The notes below the pieces were generated by a model. That model saw only the letters and a program-made list of their open reading frames with translations, was not told the origin of the DNA and did not search any database. A DNA stretch of 64,000 nucleotides from an uncultured Acetobacteraceae bacterium (GTDB lineage: Bacteria > Pseudomonadota > Alphaproteobacteria > Acetobacterales > Acetobacteraceae). Positions 27,041 to 36,093 of this stretch are shown in pieces. A program made the translations under genes and the position numbers. Where the stretch lies: the NCBI GenBank assembly GCA_903907955.1, contig CAIVPZ010000032.1, positions 62,001 to 126,000 on the forward strand, in the 5' to 3' direction. Position 1 is the first letter of the stretch, and each line of letters begins with the position of its first letter.

Positions 27041-28723
27041 ATGAGCGAGAAGGCGCAGCGTCCCGAAGCCTCGTCCGGGGTGCCCGACTACCACACCGAA
27101 GCCGCCGGCTTCCGGCTGGAAGCGCTCGCTGCCACGCTGCAGGGCAGCCTGGAGACCGGGCTCAACGCCTGCGTCGAGTGCTGCGACCGCCATGCCGACG
27201 ATCCGGAGCGGGTGGCGCTGGTCTGGGAAAGCCAGGACGGGCGCGGCGGCACGCTGACCTTCGCGGAGCTGAAGGACCGCACGGCCCGCTTCGCCAACTT
27301 CCTGCACGACCAGGGCGTGCAGCCCGGCGAGGTGGTGGCCGGCATGCTGCCGCGCACCCCCGATCTGCTGGTGACCATTCTCGGCACCTGGCGGGCCGGC
27401 GCGGTCTATCAGCCGCTGTTCACCGCCTTCGGGCCGAAAGCCATCGAGCACCGCCTGGGCACCAGCAAGGCCCGGCTGGTGGTCACCGACGCGGCCAACC
27501 GCGGCAAGCTCGACGACATTCCCGGCGCGCCGCCGGTGGCCATCGCCGGCGGGCCGGCGGCAGGGCCGGGCGATTTCGACCTGAGCGCCGAGCTTGCGCG
27601 CCGCAGCCCGGAGTTCACGCCGGTGCTGCGGCGCGGCGACGACCTGTTCATGATGCTGTCCACCTCCGGCACCACCGGCCTGCCCAAGGGCGTGCCGGTG
27701 CCGCTGAAGGCGCTGCTCAGCTTCCGCGTGTACATGACCGACGCGGTCGATCTGCGCCCGGCCGACCGGTTCTGGAACATCGCCGATCCGGGCTGGGCGT
27801 ACGGGCTGTACTACGCCGTCACCGGCCCGCTGATGCTCGGCCACGCCACCACCTTCTATGACGGGCCGTTCACCGTCGAGAGCACCTACCGGCTGATCGA
27901 GAAGCTCGGCATCACCAATCTTGCCGGCTCCCCCACCGCGTTCCGCCTGCTGATCTCCGCCGGACCCGCCGCGGCGCGCCCGGTGAAAAGCCGGCTGCGC
28001 GCGGTCAGCAGCGCCGGCGAGCCGCTCAACCCCGAGGTCATCCGCTGGTTCGCCGCCCATCTGGACGCCCCGATCAACGACCATTACGGCCAGACCGAAC
28101 TGGGCATGGTGGTGTGCAACCACCACGCGCTCGCCCATCCGGTGCATGCCGGCTCGGCCGGGCTGGCGATGCCGGGCTTCCGGGTGGCGGTGCTCGACGA
28201 GCGGAACCAGGAACTGCCGCCGCACCAGCCCGGCGTGCTGGCGGTCGATATCGCCCGCTCGCCGCTGCTGTGGTTCAGCGGCTACTGGCAGCAGCCGACA
28301 CCGGCGATCGAGGGCGGCTATTACCGCACCGGCGATGTGGTCGAACTGGGCGATGACGGCGCCATCACCTTCGTCGGCCGGGGCGACGACATCATCACCT
28401 CATCCGGCTACCGGATCGGCCCGTTCGACGTGGAGAGCGCGCTGATCGAGCATGCCGCCGTGGTCGAGGCGGCGGTGATCGGCAAGCCCGACGCCGAGCG
28501 CACCGAGATCGTCAAGGCGTTCGTGGTGCTCGCCGCCACCCATGCGCCGTCGGAGGAACTGGCCGAGGAACTGCGCCAGTATGTCAAGCGCCGGCTGTCG
28601 GCGCATGCCTATCCGCGCGAGATCGCCTTCGTGCCGGCGCTGCCGAAGACACCGAGCGGCAAGCTGCAACGTTTCATGCTGCGCAACCAGGAAGTGGCGG
28701 CGGCACGGCCGGCCTCGGCCTGA
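27041..28723 (+). CDS. Acyl-CoA synthetase (AMP-forming), medium-chain type
   Basis: 560 residues, ANL superfamily. It activates a carboxylic acid to its CoA thioester through an acyl-AMP. The P-loop is 'LSTSGTTGLPKGVPVPL'. The A5 region is 'NDHYGQTELG', A7 is 'YYRTGDVVELGDDGAITFVG', A8 is 'GRGDDIITSSGYRIGPFDVE', and the catalytic lysine of A10 is in 'PKTPSGKLQRFMLR'. The layout is nearest the medium-chain/acetyl-CoA-synthetase-like group. It opens an acyl-CoA degradation operon with an SDR, a thiolase and an acyl-CoA dehydrogenase. Confidence 0.92.
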   Translation: MSEKAQRPEASSGVPDYHTEAAGFRLEALAATLQGSLETGLNACVECCDRHADDPERVALVWESQDGRGGTLTFAELKDRTARFANFLHDQGVQPGEVVAGMLPRTPDLLVTILGTWRAGAVYQPLFTAFGPKAIEHRLGTSKARLVVTDAANRGKLDDIPGAPPVAIAGGPAAGPGDFDLSAELARRSPEFTPVLRRGDDLFMMLSTSGTTGLPKGVPVPLKALLSFRVYMTDAVDLRPADRFWNIADPGWAYGLYYAVTGPLMLGHATTFYDGPFTVESTYRLIEKLGITNLAGSPTAFRLLISAGPAAARPVKSRLRAVSSAGEPLNPEVIRWFAAHLDAPINDHYGQTELGMVVCNHHALAHPVHAGSAGLAMPGFRVAVLDERNQELPPHQPGVLAVDIARSPLLWFSGYWQQPTPAIEGGYYRTGDVVELGDDGAITFVGRGDDIITSSGYRIGPFDVESALIEHAAVVEAAVIGKPDAERTEIVKAFVVLAATHAPSEELAEELRQYVKRRLSAHAYPREIAFVPALPKTPSGKLQRFMLRNQEVAAARPASA

Positions 28724-28741
28724 GCCACCACGGAGTACGCC

Positions 28742-29509
28742 ATGCGGATCGAAAATCACGTTTTCCTGGTCACCGGCGGCGCCTCCGGCCTCGGCGCGGC
28801 CACGGTGCGCGGGCTGGCGGCGGCCGGCGCGCGCGTGGTCATCGCCGACCTCGCGCACGCCGCCGGCACCGCGCTGGCGGCCGAACTGGGAGAGCGGGCG
28901 CGTTTCCTGTCCACCAACGTCACCAGCGAGGCCGACGGGCAGGCGGCGGTGGCGCTGGCGCGGGAGGCCTTCGGCGGCCTGCACGGGCTGGTCAACTGCG
29001 CCGGGGTCGGGCCGAGCGAGCGGGTGCTCGGCCGCAACGGGCCGCACGGGCTGGACAGCTTCGCCCGCACCGTCGGCATCAACCTGATCGGCACCTTCAA
29101 CATGCTCCGTCTCGCCGCCGCGGCGATCGCCGAGGGCGCGCCGGACGACAAGGGCGAGCGGGGCGTGATCGTCAACACCGCCTCGATCGCCGCCTATGAC
29201 GGGCAGATCGGCCAGGCCGGCTATGCGGCCTCGAAGGCCGGGGTGGTCGGGCTGACGCTGCCGGTGGCGCGCGAACTGGCGCGGTTCGGCATCCGCGTCG
29301 TCACCATCGCGCCCGGCATCTTCGCCACCCCGATGATGGCGGCGATGCCCCAGGAGGTTCAGGACTCGCTCGGCGCCACCGTGCCGTTCCCGCCGCGGCT
29401 GGGCGACCCGGCCGAATTCGCCGCCCTGGTGCTGCACATCTGCGCCAATACCATGTTGAACGGCGAGGTGATCCGGCTTGACGGGGCTTTGCGGATGCCG
29501 CCTCGGTAA
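28742..29509 (+). CDS. 3-hydroxyacyl-CoA dehydrogenase of the SDR (type II, HSD10-like) family
   Basis: 255 residues. The NAD-binding motif is '[20 protein letters not shown]'. The catalytic tetrad includes Ser in '[11 protein letters not shown]' and Tyr-x3-Lys in '[17 protein letters not shown]', with '[10 protein letters not shown]' following. The segment '[20 protein letters not shown]' is characteristic of HSD17B10-type enzymes that oxidise 3-hydroxyacyl-CoA or 2-methyl-3-hydroxybutyryl-CoA. It starts 18 bp after the acyl-CoA synthetase and precedes a thiolase, as in a beta-oxidation or isoleucine route. Confidence 0.9.
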   Translation: MRIENHVFLVTGGASGLGAATVRGLAAAGARVVIADLAHAAGTALAAELGERARFLSTNVTSEADGQAAVALAREAFGGLHGLVNCAGVGPSERVLGRNGPHGLDSFARTVGINLIGTFNMLRLAAAAIAEGAPDDKGERGVIVNTASIAAYDGQIGQAGYAASKAGVVGLTLPVARELARFGIRVVTIAPGIFATPMMAAMPQEVQDSLGATVPFPPRLGDPAEFAALVLHICANTMLNGEVIRLDGALRMPPR

Positions 29510-29521
29510 CAAGGACGCAAG

Positions 29522-29581
29522 TAGGGCCAGGGCGCTGCCCTGGACCCGCAAGGGGTCGGTGGACCCCTTGACCCCATTCCC
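29522..29581 (-). repeat. Family B double-hairpin repeat, copy B4
   Basis: Between the SDR and thiolase genes, in minus orientation. Hairpin 1 has a GACCCC/GGGGTC stem (AAGGGGTCcaccGACCCCTT), fully paired. Hairpin 2 is CCAGGGCAGCGCCCTGG. Confidence 0.9.
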
Positions 29582-29617
29582 GGGAGACCGCGCCCGGGCA
29601 GCGCACGGAGGAACGCA

Positions 29618-30808
29618 ATGTCTGCATCCGATCCCATCGTCATCGTCGGCTCCGCCCGTACCCCCATGGGCGGCTTCCAGGGCGAGTTGAAGGATCTTGC
29701 TGCCCCGGTGCTGGGGGCCGCGGCGATCAGCGCCGCCGTCAGCCGCGCCGGCCTGGCCGCGGACGCGGTGGAGGAGGTGATCTTCGGCTGCGTGCTGCCG
29801 GCCGGGCAGGGCCAGGCGCCCGCCCGCCAGGCCGCGCTCGGCGCCGGGCTGCCGTTGTCCGCCGGTGCCACCACGGTCAACAAGATGTGCGGTTCCGGCA
29901 TGAAGGCGGCGATGCTGGCGCACGACGCCATTCTCGCCGGCAGCGCCGCGGTGGTGGTGGCCGGCGGCATGGAGAGCATGTCCAACGCGCCCTACCTGCT
30001 CGACCGCGCCCGCGCCGGCTACCGCATGGGGCATGGCCGGGTGCTCGACCACATGTTCCTCGACGGGCTGGAGGACGCCTACGACAAGGGCCGGCTGATG
30101 GGCACCTTCGCCGAGGACTGCGCCACCAGCTACCAGTTCACCCGTGCGCAGCAGGACGAGTTTGCCATTGCCTCGCTGACCCGGGCGCGCCGGGCGATCG
30201 CCGACGGCAGTTTTTCCCTCGAGGTGGTGCCGGTCACCGCGCGCGCCGGCAGAACCGAATGGCAGGTCACCCAGGACGAGCAGCCGCCGAAAGCGAAGCC
30301 CGACAAGATTCCCACCCTCAAGCCGGCCTTCCGCGACGGCGGCACGGTGACGGCGGCGAATTCCAGCTCGATCTCCGACGGCGCCGCGGCGCTGGTGCTG
30401 ATGCGCCGCTCCGAGGCCGAGCGGCGCGGCCTGACTCCGCTGGCGGCCATTGTCGGCCACGCCACCCACGCGCAGGCGCCCGGCCTGTTTGCCACCGCCC
30501 CGATCGGCGCGGTGCGGCGGCTGCTGGAGCGCACCGGCTGGGATATCGACACGGTGGATCTGTTCGAGATCAACGAGGCCTTCGCCGTGGTGGCGATGGC
30601 GGCGATGCGCGACCTCGATCTGCCGCATGACAAGGTGAACGTGCATGGCGGCGCCTGCGCGCTCGGCCACCCGATCGGTGCCTCCGGCGCGCGCATCCTG
30701 GTGACGCTGCTGGCGGCGCTGGACAAGTACGGGCTGCGCCGCGGCGTCGGCGCGCTGTGCATCGGCGGCGGCGAAGCGACCGCCGTTGCCATCGAACGCC
30801 TGTCCTGA
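29618..30808 (+). CDS. Acetyl-CoA C-acetyltransferase (thiolase)
   Basis: 396 residues. It cleaves or forms acetoacetyl-CoA or 2-methylacetoacetyl-CoA. The nucleophilic C91 is in '[15 protein letters not shown]', the active-site His in '[19 protein letters not shown]', and the general-acid Cys in '[14 protein letters not shown]'. 'EINEAFAV' is also present. It lies between the SDR and the acyl-CoA dehydrogenase in the operon. Confidence 0.94.
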   Translation: MSASDPIVIVGSARTPMGGFQGELKDLAAPVLGAAAISAAVSRAGLAADAVEEVIFGCVLPAGQGQAPARQAALGAGLPLSAGATTVNKMCGSGMKAAMLAHDAILAGSAAVVVAGGMESMSNAPYLLDRARAGYRMGHGRVLDHMFLDGLEDAYDKGRLMGTFAEDCATSYQFTRAQQDEFAIASLTRARRAIADGSFSLEVVPVTARAGRTEWQVTQDEQPPKAKPDKIPTLKPAFRDGGTVTAANSSSISDGAAALVLMRRSEAERRGLTPLAAIVGHATHAQAPGLFATAPIGAVRRLLERTGWDIDTVDLFEINEAFAVVAMAAMRDLDLPHDKVNVHGGACALGHPIGASGARILVTLLAALDKYGLRRGVGALCIGGGEATAVAIERLS

Positions 30809-30818
30809 AAGTCCCGCC

Positions 30819-31946
30819 ATGATCCTGACCGACGAGCAGATCCAGATCCGCGACGCCGCCCACAGCTTCGCCCGGCAGCGGCTCGCCCCGTTCGCGGCGG
30901 AATGGGACCGCGAGAGCCGTTTTCCCGCCGAGGCGCTGCGGGAAATGGGCGAACTCGGCTTCCTGGGCATGCTGGTGCCGGAGGAATACGGCGGCTCCGA
31001 CACCGGCCAGATCGCCTATGCGCTGGCGCTGGAAGAAATCGCCGCCGGCGACGGCCCGTGCTCCACCATCATGAGCGTGCACAGTTCGGTGGGCTGCGTG
31101 CCGATCCTGCGGTTCGGCACCGAGGAACAGAAGCAGCGCTTCCTGCCCAGGCTGGCCAGCGGCGAATGGATCGGCGGCTTTGCCCTCACCGAGCCGCAGG
31201 CCGGCTCGGACGCCGCCAACCTGCGCACCCGGGCGCGGCGGGACGGCGACGACTACGTATTGTCGGGCACCAAGCAGTTCATCACCTCCGGCAAGAACGG
31301 CCAGGTGATGATCGTGTTCGCGGTGACCGATCCGGCGGCCGGCAAGAAGGGGCTCAGCGCCTTCATCGTGCCGACCGACACGCCGGGCTACGAGGTGGTG
31401 CGGGTGGAGCAGAAACTCGGCCTGCACGCCTCCGACACCTGTCAGATCGCCTTCAACGACATGCGCGTGCCGGCCTCGCTGCGGCTGGGCGAGGAAGGGC
31501 AGGGCTACCGCATCGCCCTGGCCAATCTCGAAGGCGGGCGCATCGGCATCGGCGCGCAGTCGGTCGGCATGGCGCGCGCCGCCCTGGATGCGGCGCGCGC
31601 CTATGCGCATGACCGCGTAACCTTCGGGAAAAAGCTGATCGAGCACCAGGCGGTGGCGTTCCGGCTGGCCGACATGGCGACCCGCACCGAAGCCGCCCGC
31701 CAGCTCGTGCTGCACGCGGCGGCATTGCGGGAGGCCAAGCAGCCATGCCTGACCGAAGCCTCGATGGCCAAGCTGTTCGCCTCCGAGACGGCGGAGGCGG
31801 TGTGTTCCGCCGCCATCCAGATCCACGGCGGCTATGGCTATCTGACGGATTTTCCGGTGGAGCGCATCTATCGCGACGTCCGGGTGTGCCAGATCTACGA
31901 AGGGACCAGCGACGTGCAGCGGATCGTTATTTCCCGCGCACTGTAA
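30819..31946 (+). CDS. Acyl-CoA dehydrogenase
   Basis: 375 residues. It is an FAD enzyme that introduces the alpha-beta double bond into acyl-CoA and passes electrons to ETF. Signatures are '[19 protein letters not shown]', '[13 protein letters not shown]' and '[21 protein letters not shown]'. The catalytic Glu is in '[17 protein letters not shown]'. It resembles short/branched-chain members. The ATG at 30819 starts 10 bp after the thiolase stop. With the other three genes it lacks only an enoyl-CoA hydratase for a full beta-oxidation cycle. Confidence 0.94.
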   Translation: MILTDEQIQIRDAAHSFARQRLAPFAAEWDRESRFPAEALREMGELGFLGMLVPEEYGGSDTGQIAYALALEEIAAGDGPCSTIMSVHSSVGCVPILRFGTEEQKQRFLPRLASGEWIGGFALTEPQAGSDAANLRTRARRDGDDYVLSGTKQFITSGKNGQVMIVFAVTDPAAGKKGLSAFIVPTDTPGYEVVRVEQKLGLHASDTCQIAFNDMRVPASLRLGEEGQGYRIALANLEGGRIGIGAQSVGMARAALDAARAYAHDRVTFGKKLIEHQAVAFRLADMATRTEAARQLVLHAAALREAKQPCLTEASMAKLFASETAEAVCSAAIQIHGGYGYLTDFPVERIYRDVRVCQIYEGTSDVQRIVISRAL

Positions 31947-31958
31947 CGCCGGAATTGT

Positions 31959-32480
31959 TCAGGGAACGGGGTCAAGGGGGCCACCGCCCCCTTGCGGGTC
32001 CAGGGCAGCGCCCTGGCCTTCCTCCCCTGCCCACCGCGCCGCCAAATCCTCATCCTCCGCCCGCCCTTCCACCCAGGCCGAGCCGCCATCGGCGAAGAAT
32101 TCCTTTTTCCAGAACGGCGCCCGCGTCTTCAGCCAGTCGATCAGGAACCCGGTGGCCTCCAGCGCCGCCTGGCGATGGGAAGCCGCCGCCACCACCAGCA
32201 CGATGTTCCCGCCCGGCCCGAGGCGCCCCACCCGGTGGACCAGGGTGCAGCCCAGCAGCGACCACCGCCGCTCCGCCGCGGCGGCGATGCGCGCCATCGC
32301 CCGCTCGGTCATGCCGGGGTAATGCTCCAGCGTCATTGCCGTGATCGCCCGCCCGCCGGCTTCCCCGCGCACCGTGCCGACGAAGCAGCCGATGCCGCCG
32401 ATATCGGCGCGCCCGGCCGAAACCGCCGCGATTTCGGCGCCGATGTCGAAATCCGCTGCCTGGACGCGGACCGTGGCCAC
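31959..32480 (-). CDS. moaE: Molybdopterin synthase catalytic subunit MoaE with a repeat-derived tail
   Basis: 173 residues. Together with MoaD it converts cyclic pyranopterin monophosphate to molybdopterin. The core 'GIGCFVGTVRGEAGG', 'MTLEHYPGMTERAM', 'VHRVGRLGPGGNIVLVVAAA' and 'APFWKKEFFADGGSAWVEG' is intact, including the conserved lysines near the active site. The last 20 residues ('[20 protein letters not shown]') are read entirely from repeat B5 and are not part of the family. It follows moaD by 2 bp. Confidence 0.94.
   Translation of the reverse strand: MATVRVQAADFDIGAEIAAVSAGRADIGGIGCFVGTVRGEAGGRAITAMTLEHYPGMTERAMARIAAAAERRWSLLGCTLVHRVGRLGPGGNIVLVVAAASHRQAALEATGFLIDWLKTRAPFWKKEFFADGGSAWVEGRAEDEDLAARWAGEEGQGAALDPQGGGGPLDPVP
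31965..32026 (+). repeat. Family B double-hairpin repeat, copy B5, inside the 3' end of moaE
   Basis: Hairpin 1 is AAGGGGGCcaccGCCCCCTT and hairpin 2 is CCAGGGCAGCGCCCTGG. It lies after the acyl-CoA dehydrogenase stop. On the opposite strand it encodes the last 20 or so residues of MoaE. Confidence 0.9.
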
Positions 32481-32482
32481 GC

Positions 32483-32764
32483 CTAACCGCCGGTCACGGG
32501 CGGGAAGAACGCCACCTCATCGCCGGCCGCCACCGGCGTATCGGGCGCGGCGAAATCCTGGTTGACCGCGCAGCGCACCCGCGCCGCGGCGGAAAACGCG
32601 GCGGCATGGGGTTCGCTGCGGCCACGCAGCCAGGCCAGCAGATCGCCGACCGTCGCCACGCCATCGGGCAGCGCCACGTCCTCCGCCGCCGTGCCCAGGC
32701 GCTCGCGCAGCCAGGCGAAATACCGCAGCCGCAGCGTGCCAGGACCGGGGGGAGGGGCCGGCAT
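32483..32764 (-). CDS. moaD: Molybdopterin synthase sulfur-carrier subunit
   Basis: 93 residues, ubiquitin-like fold. The C-terminal 'VAFFPPVTGG' ends in the Gly-Gly that is adenylated and thiocarboxylated to carry sulfur to MoaE. The hydrophobic pattern 'TLRLRYFAWLRERLGTA' at the start is typical. It precedes moaE with only 2 bp between them, so the two are translated together. Confidence 0.93.
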   Translation of the reverse strand: MPAPPPGPGTLRLRYFAWLRERLGTAAEDVALPDGVATVGDLLAWLRGRSEPHAAAFSAAARVRCAVNQDFAAPDTPVAAGDEVAFFPPVTGG

Positions 32765-32784
32765 GGCGGCGGAACGCCGGGCGG

Positions 32785-33348
32785 TCAGTGCGCGTTCGGC
32801 ACGGTGGTGACGCTGCCGTCGGGGGCGATCATTGTGCTGGTGCCGTTGCCGTTGGGCACCACGATGCCCATGCCGCCCTTCGGGTCGGTAAAGGTCTGCA
32901 CCCCGTTGCCGTTCTGCGTGCCAACCGCCGGGCCGTGCGGAGTCTGGTGGACCTGCATCGAGGACGGCGTCCCCGGTGCCAGAGCGGCGGGCGGTGCGGG
33001 ACGGGTCTCGGCGCCGGGCGGCAGCGAACCGCCGCGCGGGGCGGGGGCAGGCGAGGGCTGCCCGGGAAATTCCGACGGGTTCTGCTGGCGCTCGAGGTCC
33101 TGCAGGGTTGGCTCAGGCGCGATCGGGCCTGGCCAGACATTGCCCGGCTCCGGCGTCAGCGGTTCCAACGCGACATCCTGGCCTTCCACCCGCAGCATGT
33201 TGGGCGCGTCGCCGGGCGGCCGGTTCGGGTTGGTGTGAAAGCTGTGGGTATCGGCGATGAACCCGCCGAATCCATCCAGCGGATTGCCAACGTAGTTCTC
33301 GCAGGCTGGCAGCAGCAGGGTCAGACCGAGCAGGGCGGTGCGCCGCAT
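32785..33348 (-). CDS. Proline-rich lipoprotein of unknown function
   Basis: 187 residues from the ATG at 33348, which gives a lipoprotein signal with lipobox 'LLLPAC'. The mature part is low-complexity in Pro/Gly/Ala ('GQPSPAPAPRGGSLPPG'), preceded by 'GFGGFIADTHSFHTNPNRPP'. It ends in a Gly/Asn/Thr region ('VVPNGNGTSTMIAPDGSVTT') suggestive of an extended structure. No family is recognised. It sits between mobB and moaD on the same strand. Confidence 0.7.
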   Translation of the reverse strand: MRRTALLGLTLLLPACENYVGNPLDGFGGFIADTHSFHTNPNRPPGDAPNMLRVEGQDVALEPLTPEPGNVWPGPIAPEPTLQDLERQQNPSEFPGQPSPAPAPRGGSLPPGAETRPAPPAALAPGTPSSMQVHQTPHGPAVGTQNGNGVQTFTDPKGGMGIVVPNGNGTSTMIAPDGSVTTVPNAH

Positions 33349-33448
33349 GGGCGGGAATCCTTGTCGTGCAGTCGGTTCGGGCGGGCGTGCCGGCCCGGAT
33401 TTCGCAACAATGTGCCTTCGTCGCGTCGATAGCTCAAGCCGTCCCTGG

Positions 33449-33964
33449 CTAAGGCTTGTCGTCCACTGCCCCATATCGATGCAGGAACGCAAGCGCCCAG
33501 TCGGCGATGGCCGCCGGTTCGTTGAGCGGCAGCACCGGCCGGCTGCAGCCAGGAAGCGGAGCGTCGGCCGCCACGGCGACGATGTCCGGCCGGTCCGGCC
33601 ACAGCGGCGGCTGCCCCAGGGCCGGCCGGTGCACCTCGATCTTGGGGTGCGGATTGGCTTTGAACCCCTCGACCAGCACCAGGTCGACCGGGGCCAGCCG
33701 TGCCAGCAGCCCGGCCAGCGGCGGTTCCTCGCCGCGCACCTCGTGCAGCAGCGCCCACCTTGCCCCGCTGGCGATCAGCACTTCGGCGGCGCCGGACTGG
33801 CGGTGGCGCCAGGAATCCTTGCCGGGCTGGTCCAGGTCGAAGCCGTGATGGGCATGCTTGACGGTGGAAACCGTCAGGCCGCGGGCAATGAACAGCCCCA
33901 CCAGTTCAACCAGCAGCGTGGTCTTGCCGCTGCCGGACCAGCCGGCGAGGCCGAGCAGCTTCAA
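33449..33964 (-). CDS. mobB: Molybdopterin-guanine dinucleotide biosynthesis protein MobB
   Basis: 171 residues from a TTG at 33964, chosen because the product then begins 'LKLLGLAGWSGSGKTTLL' as in other MobB proteins. The P-loop is 'GWSGSGKTTL', followed by 'VSTVKHAHHGFDLDQPGKDS' and 'LVLVEGFKANPHPKIEV'. It is a GTP-binding adaptor in the conversion of Mo-molybdopterin to the guanine dinucleotide form. It is 19 bp after pgsA; an ATG at 34021 inside pgsA is open but unlikely. Confidence 0.9.
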   Translation of the reverse strand: MKLLGLAGWSGSGKTTLLVELVGLFIARGLTVSTVKHAHHGFDLDQPGKDSWRHRQSGAAEVLIASGARWALLHEVRGEEPPLAGLLARLAPVDLVLVEGFKANPHPKIEVHRPALGQPPLWPDRPDIVAVAADAPLPGCSRPVLPLNEPAAIADWALAFLHRYGAVDDKP

Positions 33965-33983
33965 CGCCCGCCCTGCCGGAGCG

Positions 33984-34577
33984 TCATTCCCGCAGCGCGT
34001 TGGGCGGCGGGCCGGCGGCATGGTGCCACCCGGCGGTCAGATAGTCCCACCCGGTCACCAGCGTCAGCAGCGCGGCGACCCAGAGCATCGACTCGCCGAT
34101 CGCCGACACCGGCAGCCACTGCAGGTGCACCAGGGGGGCCGAACTGTCGCCGGCCAGCAGCGTGCCCAGCGCGCCCATCTGGAACCCGGTCTTCCATTTC
34201 GCCAGCCGGGTCACCGGCAGGCCGACCCGGACCCCGGCCAGGTATTCGCGCAGGCCGCTGACCAGGATCTCGCGCAGCATGATCACAATGGCGGGATACA
34301 GCCCCCATGAGCTCAGCCGCCCCATGCCGACCAGCATCATCAGCGCGGCCCCCACCAGCAGCTTGTCGGCGATCGGGTCCAGCATGCGGCCGAGATCGGA
34401 CAACTGCAGCCGCTCGCGCGCCAGCTTGCCGTCGAAATAGTCGGTGATGGCGGCGGCGCCGAACACGATGCAGGCGAGCAGGTCCGTCAGCGGCGCGCGC
34501 ACCGCGACCAGCGCCACCAGCAGCGGGATGATGGCGATGCGCGACAGGGTGAGGAGGTTGGGGAGGTCGGTGAGCAT
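33984..34577 (-). CDS. pgsA: CDP-diacylglycerol-glycerol-3-phosphate 3-phosphatidyltransferase
   Basis: 197 residues, an integral membrane CDP-alcohol phosphotransferase. The motif D-G-x2-A-R-x8-G-x3-D-x3-D is complete in 'DYFDGKLARERLQLSDLG' and 'RMLDPIADK'. It makes phosphatidylglycerol phosphate, the committed step to phosphatidylglycerol and cardiolipin. The start at 34577 ('MLTDLPNLLTLSRIAIIPLL') matches the family. Confidence 0.95.
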   Translation of the reverse strand: MLTDLPNLLTLSRIAIIPLLVALVAVRAPLTDLLACIVFGAAAITDYFDGKLARERLQLSDLGRMLDPIADKLLVGAALMMLVGMGRLSSWGLYPAIVIMLREILVSGLREYLAGVRVGLPVTRLAKWKTGFQMGALGTLLAGDSSAPLVHLQWLPVSAIGESMLWVAALLTLVTGWDYLTAGWHHAAGPPPNALRE

Positions 34578-34743
34578 GGGGGCACCATAGGCCGAAAGCC
34601 GGCACGGGTCAGCCACCCCATCGTTGACAGCCGTGGGACGGCGGGAACGGCCCTTGCGGGGCTTTTCCCCGCGCCCCATCAGGGGCTTTCCCCCCGCCCC
34701 CCTCCAACGGCCACCGGCCCTCGGAGGGGGCCACGGGGCTGCC

Positions 34744-34846
34744 TCAGAGCCTGAAAAACAATCAAACTTGAAAAAGAATGCCCGCTGCTATCATTGCGCT
34801 TCTTTCCTTCGTTCGGCGGCTTGCGGGCATTCTTTTTCAAACTCTC
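34744..34846 (-). repeat. Family A palindromic repeat, copy A4 (covarying variant)
   Basis: In minus orientation, with its left edge (TGAGAGTTTGAAAAAG) forming the stop codon of the OmpA-family gene. The GTGAATGAA of other copies is changed to GAAAAAGAA in both arms, giving an 18-bp perfect inner stem (TTGAAAAAGAATGCCCGC paired with its complement). Confidence 0.88.
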
Positions 34847-35948
34847 AGCGCAGCACGATCTCCACCCGCCGGTTCTGCGGCTCGCGCACGCCGTCCGCGG
34901 TGGCCACCAGCGGCTTCGACTCGCCGAACGCCTGGATGTCGATCGCCTGCTTCGCGACGCCGCGTTGCACCAGTTCCGCCGCCACCGCCTCGGCGCGGCG
35001 CCGCGACAGCGCCAGATTATAGGCCGGCGTGCCGGTGCTGTCGGTGTGGCCCGCCACCTCGATGCGCGTCACCTGCACGTGGGTTGCGTTCTGCGCCGCC
35101 TCGGCGACGATCTGCCGCGCCCGGGCGGTCAGCACCGTGCTGTCCCAGTCGAAGAACACCAGGTAGCTGCGGGCGGGTGCCGGTGCCGGGGCGGCGGCGG
35201 GCGCCGTGCTGGCGGCGGTCGGCGCCGGCGGCGCCACGTTGAAGGCGTAGCGCACCCCGAGCAGCAGGTTGAAGTTGTTGTTGTCGCTGGTGGTGACCGT
35301 CGCGGGCACCGCGGTGCCGCCGGGCGCCGCGGCGGCGCCGCTGAACCGGCGGTAGCCGTTGACGCCGACATAGCGGAACTCGGTGGTGGCCGACAGCCCC
35401 GGCACGCCCGGGATCGGGAACCCGGCGCCGACGATCGCCTGATAGGCGAAACTTGCCCCCGGGGTGCTGTCGACCGACGCAACGCCGAGGCCGGGTGCCA
35501 CCAGGTCGTGGCTCTGATGCACCCACAGCGCGCCGGCGCCCGCGCCCAGATAGGGGAAGATGTAGGGCGAGCCGATGTCCATGTCGAACAGCACGTTCGC
35601 CATGACGCCGTATTTGGTTTCCTGGCCGGAGGTCGAATAGCCCGCCGGGACATGGGCGTTGGCGATGTCGTTGCTCCGCCAGTTGCCCTCCAGCTCCACC
35701 CGCACGCCGTTGCCGAAGCCCCAGCCCGCGCTGCCCAACGCGGCCCAGCCGGTATCGAAGCCGATCTTCGGGCCGCCGGGCAGCGACTGCCCGTCCAGCG
35801 TGGCCGAGCGCACGCGCTCGTTCGACAGGAAGTTCGCCCCGCCGCCGGCGCCGACATAGAGGCCCTCGATCGGCTGCGCCTGCGCGGCCGGCGGCATCAC
35901 CAGAAGGGCGGGGGCGAGGAAGGTGGCGGCGAGGAGAGCTCGCTTCAT
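34845..35948 (-). CDS. OmpA-family outer-membrane protein
   Basis: 367 residues with a signal peptide (MKRALLAATFLAPALLVMPPAAQA). Residues about 25-245 are an eight-strand-type beta-barrel ('GLYVGAGGGANFLSNERV', 'FPYLGAGAGALWVHQSHD', 'NLLLGVRYAFNVAPP'). A Pro/Ala hinge follows, then a C-terminal OmpA/MotB peptidoglycan-binding domain ('RIEVAGHTDSTGTPAYNLAL', 'SRRRAEAVAAELVQRGV', 'EPQNRRVEIVL'). It would tether the outer membrane to peptidoglycan. The stop codon is supplied by repeat A4. Confidence 0.93.
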   Translation of the reverse strand: MKRALLAATFLAPALLVMPPAAQAQPIEGLYVGAGGGANFLSNERVRSATLDGQSLPGGPKIGFDTGWAALGSAGWGFGNGVRVELEGNWRSNDIANAHVPAGYSTSGQETKYGVMANVLFDMDIGSPYIFPYLGAGAGALWVHQSHDLVAPGLGVASVDSTPGASFAYQAIVGAGFPIPGVPGLSATTEFRYVGVNGYRRFSGAAAAPGGTAVPATVTTSDNNNFNLLLGVRYAFNVAPPAPTAASTAPAAAPAPAPARSYLVFFDWDSTVLTARARQIVAEAAQNATHVQVTRIEVAGHTDSTGTPAYNLALSRRRAEAVAAELVQRGVAKQAIDIQAFGESKPLVATADGVREPQNRRVEIVLR

Positions 35949-36093
35949 GGGATCGACCTGTATTGGTTGCCGGCGTGTCGTATGCGCCAGGAAAGTGCGG
36001 AACGGCACGGTCGGGCACCAGCCCAAGCTTGCGCAACAAGATAAAGGGCATCGGAACTGTGGCGGATCGGCAACACCCGGTGCCGCGCCGCCG

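Noticed and set aside
34640-34740. A further repeat family in the GC-rich stretch before pgsA.
   Set aside because: It has runs of C and G (TTTTCCCCGCGCCCC, CTTTCCCCCCGCCCC) but no second copy was found in the window.
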